A DNA stretch of 57,149 nt. Source: Fidelibacterota bacterium (GTDB taxonomy: Bacteria > Fidelibacterota > UBA2242 > JAFGTP01). The stretch covers positions 1-57,149 of the forward strand of contig JAFGTP010000065.1 of assembly GCA_016934035.1 (NCBI GenBank), written 5' to 3'. A program made the translations under genes and the position numbers. Shown here in pieces: positions 16,118-24,580 of this stretch (its first letter is position 1; each line of letters begins with the position of its first letter). The notes below the pieces were generated by a model that did not search any database, was not told the DNA's origin, and worked only from the letters and a program-made list of their open reading frames with translations.

Positions 16118-17161
16118 CTATTCTTTAAAAAGAATATCCGCAGCCATCAGCAGGGGCCCGGGAATTTCTATACCCAACTGACTGGCCCGTTTGATATTAA
16201 ACACAATAGAATATTCCTGGGCATCTTCGATCGGAAGGTTCGAAACAGATTTTCCGCTCAGCACTTTCCCGGCCATTTTTCCGGCCTGAAAACCCATATG
16301 CTCAAAATTAACCGCTGCGCCACCGAAGAGCCCGACTTTTGAAAAATGATAATTGAGTGCCATATCAGGTAAACGACTATGTTCAATGGTCCAGGCAAAA
16401 ATCTCAGGCGCGGTAAAGTTGGTTTCACTCTCTCTGGTTTGTAAAGTCAGGGCGATCGGGTAAATGACACCAACCTCCTGCCGGTTGTTTAAATCATGGA
16501 TAACGTTGACATATTCATCCCAGTCCCGGACCCTCACCAGTTCCCATTTGATATCTTTCAAATATGGGGACAACTCCAGGTTCAGTTGTTTTGTGATGGC
16601 GTTTCCCGTTGGTGAATAATCGGTAATTCCGACAAAAATTTTGTCTCTGGCAGACGGAACGGCATTTTGCATGACCCGAATACTTTGATAGACATACAAC
16701 TTCTCATATATTCCTGTAATATTTTTGACGGGTTGTCTGCCTTCGGAAAATTTTTCAATTAGGTTATAATCCTCCAATTGGCCGTTAAGACCGGAAAAAA
16801 TTACAGAAATCCTGTCATCACTGATGAGTTTCATCCCGACTTCCCGAAAGGCATTGTCATCCAGCGTGATAACGACATTGGGCTGATATTCCGCAATCTC
16901 CTGCAATGCCTGAAGCCCAACTTTTTGCATCAGTTCGCGGGTCGTGTTGGTCCTTTTCGTATCCATATAGAACCTTTTTACAACCAGGTTCATATTTTCA
17001 AAAAAACCTGACTTCACCAAACCTTTCAGGACGCCTGTTTCCTGAGGTTGCCCGCAAAAATGGCTCTCCTCATAACTGGCAATGATATATACTTTTTTAA
17101 ATTCCTGCGAATACAAATAAACCAAACTGAGTAAAATCAAACTGATTATTTTCATTTTCAT
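16118..17161 (-). CDS. ABC-type periplasmic substrate-binding protein (PF04392-like)
   Basis: 347 residues. Signal peptide MKMKIISLILLSLVYLYS, no lipobox, so a soluble periplasmic protein. The body has two Rossmann-like lobes of the ABC_sub_bind type: ITLDDNAFREVG, ITGIYEKLYVYQSIRVMQNA, IFVGITDYSPTG, and the near-diagnostic end FNIKRASQLGIEIPGPLLMA. No ABC permease or ATPase genes follow; instead a membrane-bound hybrid kinase starts 11 bases downstream. It therefore probably presents its ligand to the kinase sensor domain. Ligands of the family include aromatic amino acids and purine-like compounds; the ligand here is unknown. The upstream ribosome site is weak. Confidence 0.85.
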   Translation of the reverse strand: MKMKIISLILLSLVYLYSQEFKKVYIIASYEESHFCGQPQETGVLKGLVKSGFFENMNLVVKRFYMDTKRTNTTRELMQKVGLQALQEIAEYQPNVVITLDDNAFREVGMKLISDDRISVIFSGLNGQLEDYNLIEKFSEGRQPVKNITGIYEKLYVYQSIRVMQNAVPSARDKIFVGITDYSPTGNAITKQLNLELSPYLKDIKWELVRVRDWDEYVNVIHDLNNRQEVGVIYPIALTLQTRESETNFTAPEIFAWTIEHSRLPDMALNYHFSKVGLFGGAAVNFEHMGFQAGKMAGKVLSGKSVSNLPIEDAQEYSIVFNIKRASQLGIEIPGPLLMAADILFKE

Positions 17162-17352
17162 TCCATGCTCTCTTTTCCATTAAAACTCTATGAAGCAGCT
17201 AATGTTTCAATAAAGTCTTCTTTCCCATATATTCAGAAATTTACTTACAAATTTCTAACCAGTTGAAAAAAACAGGGTAATTGGACCAAAAACAGCAAAC
17301 CGGACAGGAAGATTTTTCATTCAATATAAAAAATGTGCAAAATGAACCCATT

Positions 17353-18117
17353 TTAGATTTTTTGGTTGATATAAATTCTGGAATAGCTATCATCGATATC
17401 AAACTCATCGGGATAGCCGAAAAGATAAGCAGCGTGATAAATATTAATTTTCTCCTGCAGAACTGGTAAATCACTCCATTTTTCGGATATCCGTTTCTTT
17501 TTATAAAGTCGGTTTTCCCAACGCATGAGACGATTGAGGGAAGTCTGTCCCAACTTTTGTAAAATTTTGAAACCATGGTCCTGAATCATGGTCTCCATTT
17601 GTGATCCGGTTATGGACACTTTGTGGTATTGGCTGACGGGATTTCCGTTTTCATCAATGGACTCAAATTTATCACTGGGAATTGAGATAAACAGAAAACC
17701 TTCATGGGGCAACAATAATCGAAATTGCTGCATGATTTCTTCAGGCTTTGCCAGGTGTTCCAGGGTCTCAAAACAAACGACAATATTGGGTGGATGATGC
17801 TGAAAACGAAACCGGCTTACTTCTTCAGTTTCAAGGTTTCGCCGGATTATTTTTATTTTGGGATGTTGGCTGAAGGTCTTTTCGAGATGCTGGAAGACTT
17901 GGGGATGATTATCAATTCCGGTCACTTCATTACACACTTCAGCCAGAATTTCAGTTCCATAGCCAAATCCACAGGCCAAGTCCATGGCGTACTTTTCAAT
18001 CTGTTTGGATTTGAGAAAATCTTTGACAAAGAGGTAGCGTCCCAGATGTTCGCACTTTATCCAGAAGTCGAGATAATTTTTATCAAATGGATTAACCTGC
18101 TCCAGTTCCTGAGTCAT
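17353..18117 (-). CDS. Class I SAM-dependent methyltransferase
   Basis: 254 residues. Motif I is MDLACGFGYGTEILA (about 44-58), then VTGIDNHPQVF (acidic loop) and VVCFETLEHLAKPEE, the UbiE/COQ5-like Methyltransf_11/23 pattern. The C-terminal part (about 165-254) is basic and not typical, so substrate cannot be told. The ATG at 18117 overlaps the stop of the DUF190 gene by four bases (ATGA), so translation is coupled to the crcB-DUF190 unit; a direct link to fluoride resistance is not established. Cytoplasmic. Confidence 0.85.
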   Translation of the reverse strand: MTQELEQVNPFDKNYLDFWIKCEHLGRYLFVKDFLKSKQIEKYAMDLACGFGYGTEILAEVCNEVTGIDNHPQVFQHLEKTFSQHPKIKIIRRNLETEEVSRFRFQHHPPNIVVCFETLEHLAKPEEIMQQFRLLLPHEGFLFISIPSDKFESIDENGNPVSQYHKVSITGSQMETMIQDHGFKILQKLGQTSLNRLMRWENRLYKKKRISEKWSDLPVLQEKINIYHAAYLFGYPDEFDIDDSYSRIYINQKI

Positions 18118-18461
18118 TGGTTTTGTCGGCTTTGATTACCGTATTTTAGCACGGCAATATTTTCAATAGTGATTAGACCTGATGTTACGGCTTCATCCAA
18201 AAAGGGTAAAATTTTGTCAATATTTTCCTGACAATCGACAATTTCGATGACGACGGGTAAATCTTCATTGAGCCGAACAAATTTTGCAGAATGGATTCGG
18301 CTGTCCGAGCCATATCCCATGATTCCTCTCAATACGGTAGCGCCGGCAAGTTTTAATTCATGGGCCTTTTTGACAATTTCCTCAAACAAGGGCTTGTGAT
18401 TGTACTTTTCATCTTCAGTGATAAAAATTCTCACAAGCACACCTTTTTGCTGTTCCTTCAT
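18114..18461 (-). CDS. DUF190 family protein
   Basis: 115 residues from the ATG at 18461, which has an AGGTG site; an in-frame GTG at 18479 overlaps the crcB stop and is less likely. The sequence fits DUF190: LVRIFITEDEKYNHKPLFEE, AHELKLAGATVLRGIMGYGS, SAKFVRLNEDLPVVIEIVD, LPFLDEAVTSGLITIENIAV. DUF190 proteins have a PII-like ferredoxin fold and are commonly encoded beside crcB. It probably binds a small ligand and modulates the fluoride exporter encoded upstream; that function is inference. Confidence 0.9.
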   Translation of the reverse strand: MKEQQKGVLVRIFITEDEKYNHKPLFEEIVKKAHELKLAGATVLRGIMGYGSDSRIHSAKFVRLNEDLPVVIEIVDCQENIDKILPFLDEAVTSGLITIENIAVLKYGNQSRQNQ

Positions 18462-18475
18462 CTTTTCACCTGCTA

Positions 18476-18862
18476 TCACATTTTTGTTAGGATTACTTTA
18501 GCCAGCAGAATTCCTGCTATGACCAGCAGAATTCCACTGATATTGCTCACCAGTATATTCAAAGCTGCATATTTGTATTCACCATCACGAATCAGATTGA
18601 CACTCTCAAGACAAAAGGATGAAAAAGTGGTAAACGCACCTAATATTCCAACAAATAGAAAAGCTCTCAGATTTGAATCGACTTCATAATATTCAAAAAC
18701 AGTATAGAGAAATCCGATTATTGCCGCACCAATGAGATTGACACTCAGGGTGCCCCAGGGAAACATTTTTTCGAAAATTTTAAAAGCCATTCCTGACACA
18801 AGATACCTTAATATCGCGCCAATAGAACCACCGATGGCCACATATAAAATTTTCATTTTCAA
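18476..18862 (-). CDS. crcB: CrcB/Fluc fluoride ion channel
   Basis: 128 residues with four membrane helices. Family motifs are present in order: GGSIGAILRYL, the GTLSVNLIGAAIIGFLY segment with the pore Asn, and LGAFTTFSSFCLE, the TTFS(S/T)F phenylalanine box. Fluc channels work as antiparallel homodimers and lower cytoplasmic fluoride; only one copy is seen, as expected for a dual-topology form. GGAG precedes the ATG with a 9-base gap. First gene of a unit with DUF190 and a methyltransferase. I found no fluoride riboswitch upstream. Confidence 0.95.
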   Translation of the reverse strand: MKMKILYVAIGGSIGAILRYLVSGMAFKIFEKMFPWGTLSVNLIGAAIIGFLYTVFEYYEVDSNLRAFLFVGILGAFTTFSSFCLESVNLIRDGEYKYAALNILVSNISGILLVIAGILLAKVILTKM

Positions 18863-18967
18863 TAGCTCCAGTCAAACTGTTTTGAATATTTAAAAAGAAA
18901 TCCTGTTGCAAAAAAAAATTGAATAATTATTCCATTGCGTAGGATAAAAAATCATTGTCGAATATTT

Positions 18968-19936
18968 TTAACCCTGCGCATGTTTCTGATGCCAGATGAG
19001 GGCAGCAGAACCCAAAATTGCCGCATCGCCGGCATCCATTCCGCTGGGAAGCAGTTTGACTTTATTGCGAAATACCGGCAACAGTGATTGTTCCATTATT
19101 TGTTTGGTCGGCTCCAGGAGCAGATCACCGGCTTTGGCCATTCCCCCGGTAAAGATAAAAGCTTCAGGACTGAAGATTGCCACACAATCCGCCAAAGCCC
19201 GACCCAGAAATGTTGCTGTATACTGAAAACACTCTCTGGCCAGTTCATCACCGAGCACAGCAGCATCAAAAACATCTTTGGATGTCAGAGCCACCGGCGC
19301 CAACAATCGTAGTGTACTGTTGACAGTCATTTTAGCCATGAGCGTCAGGGCTGTACGTTTCAATCCCGTTGCTGAAACATAAGCCTCCAGACATCCCAGT
19401 CGGCCACAGCCGCATTTTCTGCCATCTCTTTTGACAGTGATGTGGCCCAATTCCCCTGCAAATCCATCTTGTCCGTAAACCAATTCTCCGTTGACAATAA
19501 TACCGCTGCCGAGTCCGGTCCCCAGCGTAATTTCAATAAAATTCTGCATACCTTTGGCTACACCAAACTCCATTTCGCCAAGGGCTGCTGCATTGGCGTC
19601 ATTGGTTATGGCGCCGGGAAGATGATAATGTTCGTCAATTTTTTTGACAACATTGACAATTCCCCAACCCAGGTTGACAGGATTTTCGATAGTCCCGCTG
19701 TAATAGTTTGCATTGGGCGCTCCCACACCGATACCAATCAAATCCAACGCCTGCTCATGGCGGAAAATTAACTCATCAATCCGGTTGAATATTGTTTCAA
19801 AAAGAATGTCCGGCCCGTTTTGAGCATCCGTAGGCAATGAGTCTTTGACCAGACAATTCCCCTTTGCGTCCACCAGGCCCAATACTGAGTTTGTTCCGCC
19901 GATGTCAATTCCCGCCACAACTTTTATTTTATTCAT
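18968..19936 (-). CDS. ROK-family sugar kinase (glucokinase-like)
   Basis: 322 residues. ATP motif VVAGIDIGGTNSVLGLVD (about 5-22), catalytic region TNDANAAALGE, ROK signature LGTGLGSGIIVNGELVYGQD with GFAGELGHI, and the zinc motif CGCGRLGCLEAY. These together identify a ROK hexokinase, most likely phosphorylating glucose or an N-acetylated hexosamine at C6. The GELGH Glu and zinc-site pattern are those of active kinases rather than ROK repressors, and there is no N-terminal HTH. Single gene behind a good minus-strand promoter (19965-19992). Confidence 0.92.
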   Translation of the reverse strand: MNKIKVVAGIDIGGTNSVLGLVDAKGNCLVKDSLPTDAQNGPDILFETIFNRIDELIFRHEQALDLIGIGVGAPNANYYSGTIENPVNLGWGIVNVVKKIDEHYHLPGAITNDANAAALGEMEFGVAKGMQNFIEITLGTGLGSGIIVNGELVYGQDGFAGELGHITVKRDGRKCGCGRLGCLEAYVSATGLKRTALTLMAKMTVNSTLRLLAPVALTSKDVFDAAVLGDELARECFQYTATFLGRALADCVAIFSPEAFIFTGGMAKAGDLLLEPTKQIMEQSLLPVFRNKVKLLPSGMDAGDAAILGSAALIWHQKHAQG

Positions 19937-19964
19937 TCCTTATCCTTATTGGTAATATTTTTTT

Positions 19965-19992
19965 ATTATAACGTCAAAAATACTACAATCAA
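19965..19992 (-). promoter_or_regulatory. Promoter of the ROK kinase gene
   Basis: On the minus strand: -35 TTGATT (complement of 19987-19992), 16-bp spacer, perfect -10 TATAAT (complement of 19965-19970). The gene starts at 19936 with an AGGATAAGGA region ahead of it. Confidence 0.6.
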
Positions 19993-20162
19993 TTTTTTAT
20001 TAAAAACATTTTTTCAATTTTATATTCGCTTTTGTCCATGAAAAAGCCCCTGTAATTTTGAAAAAAAAACAGAGATAAATTTTTTTTCTCATTCAGGCCA
20101 TAAAAATTTGGAATTTTGCCCAATAACAGCCAGCTTATGGCGAAGTAATATTAAGGAGAGAT

Positions 20163-21260
20163 ATGTTGCCCGATTTACCCATGCAAACCAGTAAATTGCT
20201 GACCCGAAGGCAAAAACCCAGAAAAGAAGATATAAGAGGCCCCTACTTTCGAGACCAGACTGCGATACTTCATTCCTTTGCTTTTCGGCGTTTAAAACAT
20301 AAAACCCAGGTTTTTTTCTCACCCGACAATGACCATATATGTACTCGAATCGAACATAGCCTGCATCTGTCCACCATTGCAGCCACGATTTGCAAAGCCC
20401 TGGGACTTAATCTGGAAATTGCCCAGGCAGCAGGACTGGGACACGATCTGGGACATGCTCCCTTTGGACATTGTGGAGAAAGTACCCTCAAGGTGTTGTC
20501 TGATAATGGATTCCAGCATGAATTACACAGTCTCAGGGTGATCGACAAACTTGAGGAAATGGGTCAGGGACTGAACCTTACTTTTGCAGTACGGGATGCC
20601 ATTGTTTCCCATTGCGGTGAACAGGACGAACAATACATTGAAGTTGCCGAAGTACCCAATGATCTTGACAATCTGCAAAAACTACCGGCATCACCCTCAA
20701 CCTGGGAAGGATGTGTATTGCGAATCTCTGACTCTATCGCTTATCTGGGACGGGATATGGAAGATGCCATCCACTCTCAATGTATTTCCCGCAATGACAT
20801 ACCGGTGGAAGTCGTTCAAAAACTGGGACCCACCAATAGTCAAATTATCAAATCGCTGGTCAATGATTGCATCGATTGGTCCATGAAAAAAGGAAAAATA
20901 GGGCTTAGTGAGGAAACCTTTGGTGTGATCAAAATACTAAAAAATTTTTCCCGCTCCAAAATCTATAAAAACCCAAAACTAGAATACTGGAACCGCTATG
21001 CCGACTTTGTCCTCAAATCTCTCTATAATTATTTGATTGAACTGTTGGGAAAAAATGAAAAGGACTTCGATAAATATGAATCCAGCGCAATTGAACTGGG
21101 CCAAAAGTTCGGAAAATTCATTCAAAAATTCGATAATTTTTATATCAATGAAAGCGCCTCGGAAAACCTGATTGTCATTGATTATATCGCAGGAATGTCG
21201 GATAAGTATGCCATTAAATGCTTTGATAATTTGCTGTCAACCGGTACGACAAAATTTTAA
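20163..21260 (+). CDS. dgt: dGTPase-like dNTP triphosphohydrolase
   Basis: 365 residues. HD-domain metal site: TRIEHSLHLS (His65) and GLGHDLGHAPFGH (His94-Asp95), with the distal Asp in CVLRISDSIAYLGRDMED. The N-terminal RGPYFRDQTAILHSFAFRRL with LKHKTQVF is the nucleotide-binding signature of the family. It hydrolyses dNTPs to the nucleoside and triphosphate; specificity for dGTP is assumed. It is shorter than E. coli Dgt and closer in size to the type 2 deoxyguanosinetriphosphatase-like group. A strong TAAGGAGAG site precedes the ATG. Cytoplasmic, single gene or first of the next run. Confidence 0.9.
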   Translation: MLPDLPMQTSKLLTRRQKPRKEDIRGPYFRDQTAILHSFAFRRLKHKTQVFFSPDNDHICTRIEHSLHLSTIAATICKALGLNLEIAQAAGLGHDLGHAPFGHCGESTLKVLSDNGFQHELHSLRVIDKLEEMGQGLNLTFAVRDAIVSHCGEQDEQYIEVAEVPNDLDNLQKLPASPSTWEGCVLRISDSIAYLGRDMEDAIHSQCISRNDIPVEVVQKLGPTNSQIIKSLVNDCIDWSMKKGKIGLSEETFGVIKILKNFSRSKIYKNPKLEYWNRYADFVLKSLYNYLIELLGKNEKDFDKYESSAIELGQKFGKFIQKFDNFYINESASENLIVIDYIAGMSDKYAIKCFDNLLSTGTTKF

Positions 21261-21341
21261 TATTTTCAAACCATTGAAAAAAAATAATATTTGTTTTTTC
21301 AAGTTTAAAGAATGAATTTATGGAAACTAGCCTGAGGACCT

Positions 21342-22049
21342 ATGAAAAAATGTATACTTCTGTTACTCTGTATTGTGACGACCCTATTTTTCTGTAGTAA
21401 AAAGGAACAGCATCTTTCTACCCAAGACGGGCAGCCCAAGGCCATTTGGGATACTATTCCTCCCCTTTCAACTGATACCCTCTCAACGACCTCAATTCCA
21501 AAACCCGAACCCCAGGACACTCAATCCAGCGAAACCAGCGAAGTACGGGAAATTAAAGATACGAACGCACGGCCGGGAAAAATGGACTTCGCAATATTGT
21601 GGCAAAAATACCGCGAAGCCCGGGAAAAATCAAAAGAAGCCCTCAGCAATTCAGAATTCCATCAGGCCCTGGACCATTTGAAAGCAGCAGCCATCTATGC
21701 AGAAAAACTGGACAGAGGTGACCTGGCTGCCTGGCAATACAACAACATCGGTTATTACTCCATTCAAGAGTTTAAAGGGGTCACCAACTATGATTACCGT
21801 ATGCATCATTTACGGTCAATATCCGATAAAAACCAAAAAGAGCAATACCTTTCGGAAACAAAAAAAATATTCAGCAAAAACATCAACCTTTTAACCACAG
21901 CTGAAAGCTATTTGAAAAACGCCCTGAAAATCGATGAGCATTATCATGATCAGGATAGAACAGAAAAAATCAACAGCAATCTCAATTTTATTATTTGGGT
22001 CAATAATTTTTTAACAAACCAGGAGGACAAAAATGGATGCAATCGCTAA
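21342..22049 (+). CDS. Lipoprotein with a helical TPR-like region
   Basis: 235 residues. Lipobox LFFC (Cys18) after a hydrophobic signal. Residues about 25-80 are a Pro/Thr/Ser-rich linker. Residues about 85-220 are helical with TPR-like spacing (REAREKSKEALSNSEFHQAL, AAIYAEKLDRGDLAAWQYNN, SYLKNALKIDEHY). No catalytic motif. GAGGA precedes the ATG. Its 3' end overlaps the start of nfeD by 17 bases, so it is in one unit with nfeD and the SPFH gene. Its role with that membrane pair is unknown. Confidence 0.8.
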   Translation: MKKCILLLLCIVTTLFFCSKKEQHLSTQDGQPKAIWDTIPPLSTDTLSTTSIPKPEPQDTQSSETSEVREIKDTNARPGKMDFAILWQKYREAREKSKEALSNSEFHQALDHLKAAAIYAEKLDRGDLAAWQYNNIGYYSIQEFKGVTNYDYRMHHLRSISDKNQKEQYLSETKKIFSKNINLLTTAESYLKNALKIDEHYHDQDRTEKINSNLNFIIWVNNFLTNQEDKNGCNR

Positions 22050-22500
22050 TTTTTTCACACCACCATTAATTTGGTTTTTAATCGGATTATTATTGGTATT
22101 ACTGGAATTTATCATTCCCGGCGTCATTGTTATTTTCTTCGGATTTGGTGCCTGGGTTACCATGATCTTGGTATGGATTTTCAAATTTGGGATCAACATG
22201 CAGATATTGGTCTGTCTGGTTAGTTCGCTGGTGCTATTGGTTGTATTGCGTAAAAAACTCAAAACAACCTTCGTCGGAAGATCTGAATCGGGCAGCGATG
22301 ACAAAGTGGATGATGTCATTGGAAAAAAAGTTAAAGTCACATCAAAAATCAGTATCGATGACCCGGGCAAAATTCTGCTCAATGGCGTTCAGTGGAATGC
22401 CGAAGCCGATGTAGACATAGAAGAAGGGGCCATCGTAGAAATTTTATCAAAAAATAATCTGACTTTTAAAGTCAAACCAAAGGAGTATGAAAATGACTAA
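22033..22500 (+). CDS. NfeD family membrane protein
   Basis: 155 residues. Three or four hydrophobic helices (about 9-75) with the family start LIWFLIGLLLVLLEFIIPG, then a soluble OB-like domain (about 90-155) with GKKVKVTSK, GKILLNGVQWNAEAD and KGxxVEI-type IEEGAIVEIL. NfeD short-form proteins form a functional pair with stomatin/SPFH proteins, here encoded immediately downstream. AGGAGG precedes the ATG inside the lipoprotein gene. Its stop overlaps the SPFH start. Confidence 0.92.
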   Translation: MDAIANFFTPPLIWFLIGLLLVLLEFIIPGVIVIFFGFGAWVTMILVWIFKFGINMQILVCLVSSLVLLVVLRKKLKTTFVGRSESGSDDKVDDVIGKKVKVTSKISIDDPGKILLNGVQWNAEADVDIEEGAIVEILSKNNLTFKVKPKEYEND

Positions 22501-23404
22501 TTTGACAGTGGTATTAATCGGTTTATTCATTTTATTTCTCATCGTCCTCTTCAAGACCATGAGAATCGTACCCCAGAAATCCGCTTTTGTAGTGGAGAGA
22601 CTGGGTAAATATAACAAAACCCTGGATGCCGGCCTGCACATCCTGATTCCTTTTTTGGATAAAATTGCTTACAAACATATGCTTAAAGAACAAGCTATCG
22701 ACGTACCGGCCCAAACTTGTATCACTAAAGACAATATTGCAGTTGAAGTTGATGGTATCCTTTACATGAAAGTCATGGATGCAGTCAAGGCCTCCTATGG
22801 TATTGATCATTATCGTTTTGCAGCCACACAACTGGCCCAGACAACCATGCGCAGTGTCATCGGAAAAATGGAACTGGACAAAACCTTTGAAGAACGAGAC
22901 AACATCAATGCCACGATTGTCCGAGAAGTGGACATGGCTTCCGACCCATGGGGCGTCAAAGTGACCCGCTATGAGGTCAAAAATATTCAGCCACCACAGA
23001 GCATCAAAGACGCCATGGAAAAACAAATGCGGGCAGAACGCGAAAAACGGGCTTCCATTGCTGAATCCGAAGGTGACCGTCAGGCTCGCATCAATCGTGC
23101 TGAAGGTGAAAAAAAAGAAGCTATTTACATTTCCGAAGGTGAAAGACAAAAACGGATCAATGAAGCCGAAGGTAAAGCTGAAGAAATCAGAAAAATTGCC
23201 GAAGCCACAGCCCAGGGAATTCGCGAAATTGCCGCTGCCATCAATGCCGAAGGTGGAAAAGATGCCGTCAACCTACGGGTTGCCGAACAGTATATTACAG
23301 AATTTGGAAAACTGGCTAAAGAAAACAATACTATCATCATTCCAACCGATTTATCTGACATAGCCGGAATGGTAAAATCTGCCAGTACTTTCCTGAAAAA
23401 ATAA
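22493..23404 (+). CDS. SPFH/stomatin-like membrane protein (QmcA-like)
   Basis: 303 residues from the ATG at 22493, 7 bases after AAGGAG; the ATG at 22487 is only 1-2 bases from that site. One N-terminal membrane segment, then the SPFH domain: VPQKSAFVVERLGKYNKTLDAG, IDVPAQTCITKDNIAVEVDG, LAQTTMRSVIGKMELDKTFEER, WGVKVTRYEVKNI. A long Glu/Lys/Ala coiled coil follows (about 175-245, AEREKRASIAESEGDRQARI). It oligomerises into membrane microdomain scaffolds and partners with NfeD and proteases. It overlaps nfeD by 8 bases and ends at a strong terminator. Confidence 0.94.
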   Translation: MTNLTVVLIGLFILFLIVLFKTMRIVPQKSAFVVERLGKYNKTLDAGLHILIPFLDKIAYKHMLKEQAIDVPAQTCITKDNIAVEVDGILYMKVMDAVKASYGIDHYRFAATQLAQTTMRSVIGKMELDKTFEERDNINATIVREVDMASDPWGVKVTRYEVKNIQPPQSIKDAMEKQMRAEREKRASIAESEGDRQARINRAEGEKKEAIYISEGERQKRINEAEGKAEEIRKIAEATAQGIREIAAAINAEGGKDAVNLRVAEQYITEFGKLAKENNTIIIPTDLSDIAGMVKSASTFLKK

Positions 23405-23418
23405 TGTCATCAACGGAT

Positions 23419-23457
23419 ATCACGAAGGATGGAAACATTCTTCGTGATTTTTTTTCT
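23419..23457 (+). terminator. Intrinsic terminator after the SPFH gene
   Basis: Stem ATCACGAAG (23419-23427) and CTTCGTGAT (23440-23448), loop of 12 bases, then eight or more T. Confidence 0.9.
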
Positions 23458-23488
23458 TAAAAATTCACACTTAAAGGAAATCCGGACC

Positions 23489-24322
23489 ATGAAGCACTTT
23501 GAAAAAACTATCACCATCCAAAAAGAAAAAATCTACACCCAGTCCTGGTCACCGGAAGAACCACCCCGGGCCTTGCTTTTTGTCCTTCACGGCGTTGCAG
23601 AGCATTCGGGAAGGTACCTTCATGTGGCGGAAAAATTGGTATCCCAGGGCATCGCCGTCTATACCATGGACCTGCCCGGCCATGGAAAATCATCGGGAAA
23701 ACGCGCTTACATCAAAAGTTTTGACTATGCTGTCGGCATTGTTGACTACCAAATCCGCAAAATGAAACTGGAATTTCCCGCCACACCGGCTTTTTTTTTG
23801 GGACATAGCATGGGTGGTTCCCTGGCAGTTTTTTACGCGCTCAAATTATCTCCTGCCCTTGAGGGATTCATCCTCACCAGCTCGGCCCTGAAAATCAGTA
23901 GTGATATTTCCCCTCTCTTGGTAAAATTATCCGGCTTTTTCAGCCTGATAGCGCCCAAAATGCCTGTCTTGAAACTGGACAGCCAGGGGTTATCCCGGGA
24001 CCCAAAGGTTATCCGTGAATATAATTCCGACCCCTTGAATTTTCTGGGCAAACTGCCGGTTCGAACCGGAGCCGAGATCAACCGCTCCATTTCTTTTACC
24101 ATGGAAAATGCAGGCCGCTTCAATTACCCTGTCCTCATCCTTCATGGCAGTGAAGACAAACTGGCCGACTATAGAGGCAGCGAAACATTTTTTCAGAAAA
24201 TATCTTCCAAAGACAAAGAAATGAAAATATTTGATTCTTTGTATCATGAATTGTTGAACGAATACGAAAAGGAAGAAATCATCGGATTAATCAGTCATTG
24301 GATTCTGAAAAGGGCCCGTTAA
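23489..24322 (+). CDS. Alpha/beta hydrolase, monoacylglycerol-lipase-like
   Basis: 277 residues from the ATG at 23489 (MKHFEKTITI); an upstream in-frame ATG at 23429 lies inside the terminator stem and is rejected. Hydrolase_4 features: oxyanion HGVAEHSGRY, DLPGHGKSSG, nucleophile elbow GHSMGG, acid region LILHGSEDKLADYRGS and the final catalytic His in YHELLNE. This is the lysophospholipase/monoglyceride lipase pattern (compare PldB/MGL). It probably releases glycerol from acylglycerols, which fits the glycerol kinase two genes downstream. No signal peptide; cytoplasmic. Confidence 0.9.
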   Translation: MKHFEKTITIQKEKIYTQSWSPEEPPRALLFVLHGVAEHSGRYLHVAEKLVSQGIAVYTMDLPGHGKSSGKRAYIKSFDYAVGIVDYQIRKMKLEFPATPAFFLGHSMGGSLAVFYALKLSPALEGFILTSSALKISSDISPLLVKLSGFFSLIAPKMPVLKLDSQGLSRDPKVIREYNSDPLNFLGKLPVRTGAEINRSISFTMENAGRFNYPVLILHGSEDKLADYRGSETFFQKISSKDKEMKIFDSLYHELLNEYEKEEIIGLISHWILKRAR

Positions 24323-24344
24323 CAGAAAGTGTCAGGTACAAACC

Positions 24345-24578
24345 ATGGAACAAAAAATTTATATCAATACTCCCTTCATTAAACTGGGATCATTGCTAAA
24401 ACTGGCCAATATGGGTGGCTCTGGCGGCCTGGCAAAAATGATCATCCAGGACGGACAGGTCAGACTCAATGGCAAAGTTTGCACCATGCGGGGCAAAAAA
24501 ATTCTTGCCCATGATGTTATTGAAATCGATATGAGACCCACTACATACACTATCGAAGTGCTTCAGAAAGAGAATTGA
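24345..24578 (+). CDS. S4-domain RNA-binding protein (YbcJ/YaaA-like)
   Basis: 77 residues that are mainly one S4 fold: YINTPFIKLGSLLKLANMGG, SGGLAKMIIQDGQVRLNGKV, MRGKKILAHDVIEID. It binds structured RNA, possibly ribosomal. A short AGG lies before the ATG. It is 22 bases after the hydrolase gene and its stop is 2 bases before the glpK start, so it is within a hydrolase-S4-glpK run; no functional link to glycerol metabolism is known. Confidence 0.88.
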   Translation: MEQKIYINTPFIKLGSLLKLANMGGSGGLAKMIIQDGQVRLNGKVCTMRGKKILAHDVIEIDMRPTTYTIEVLQKEN

Positions 24579-24580
24579 CT

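Noticed and set aside
17241..17576. 111-codon minus-strand frame over the end of the methyltransferase
   Set aside because: It is out of frame with a clear methyltransferase gene and has no supporting ribosome site.
18863..18967. Fluoride riboswitch upstream of crcB
   Set aside because: I looked for the conserved GGCGAUGG-type core and pseudoknot in the crcB leader and saw none; the leader is short and AT-rich.
21263..21280. Hairpin TTTTCAA-acca-TTGAAAA after dgt as a terminator
   Set aside because: The stem is all A/T apart from one pair and is followed by A, not T, on the plus strand, so it is not a convincing intrinsic terminator.
22532..23149. Long open frame antisense to the SPFH gene (205 codons, minus strand)
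   Set aside because: It lies wholly inside a well-conserved SPFH gene, has no ribosome site and reads as low-complexity Phe/Gly/Asp sequence typical of antisense frames.
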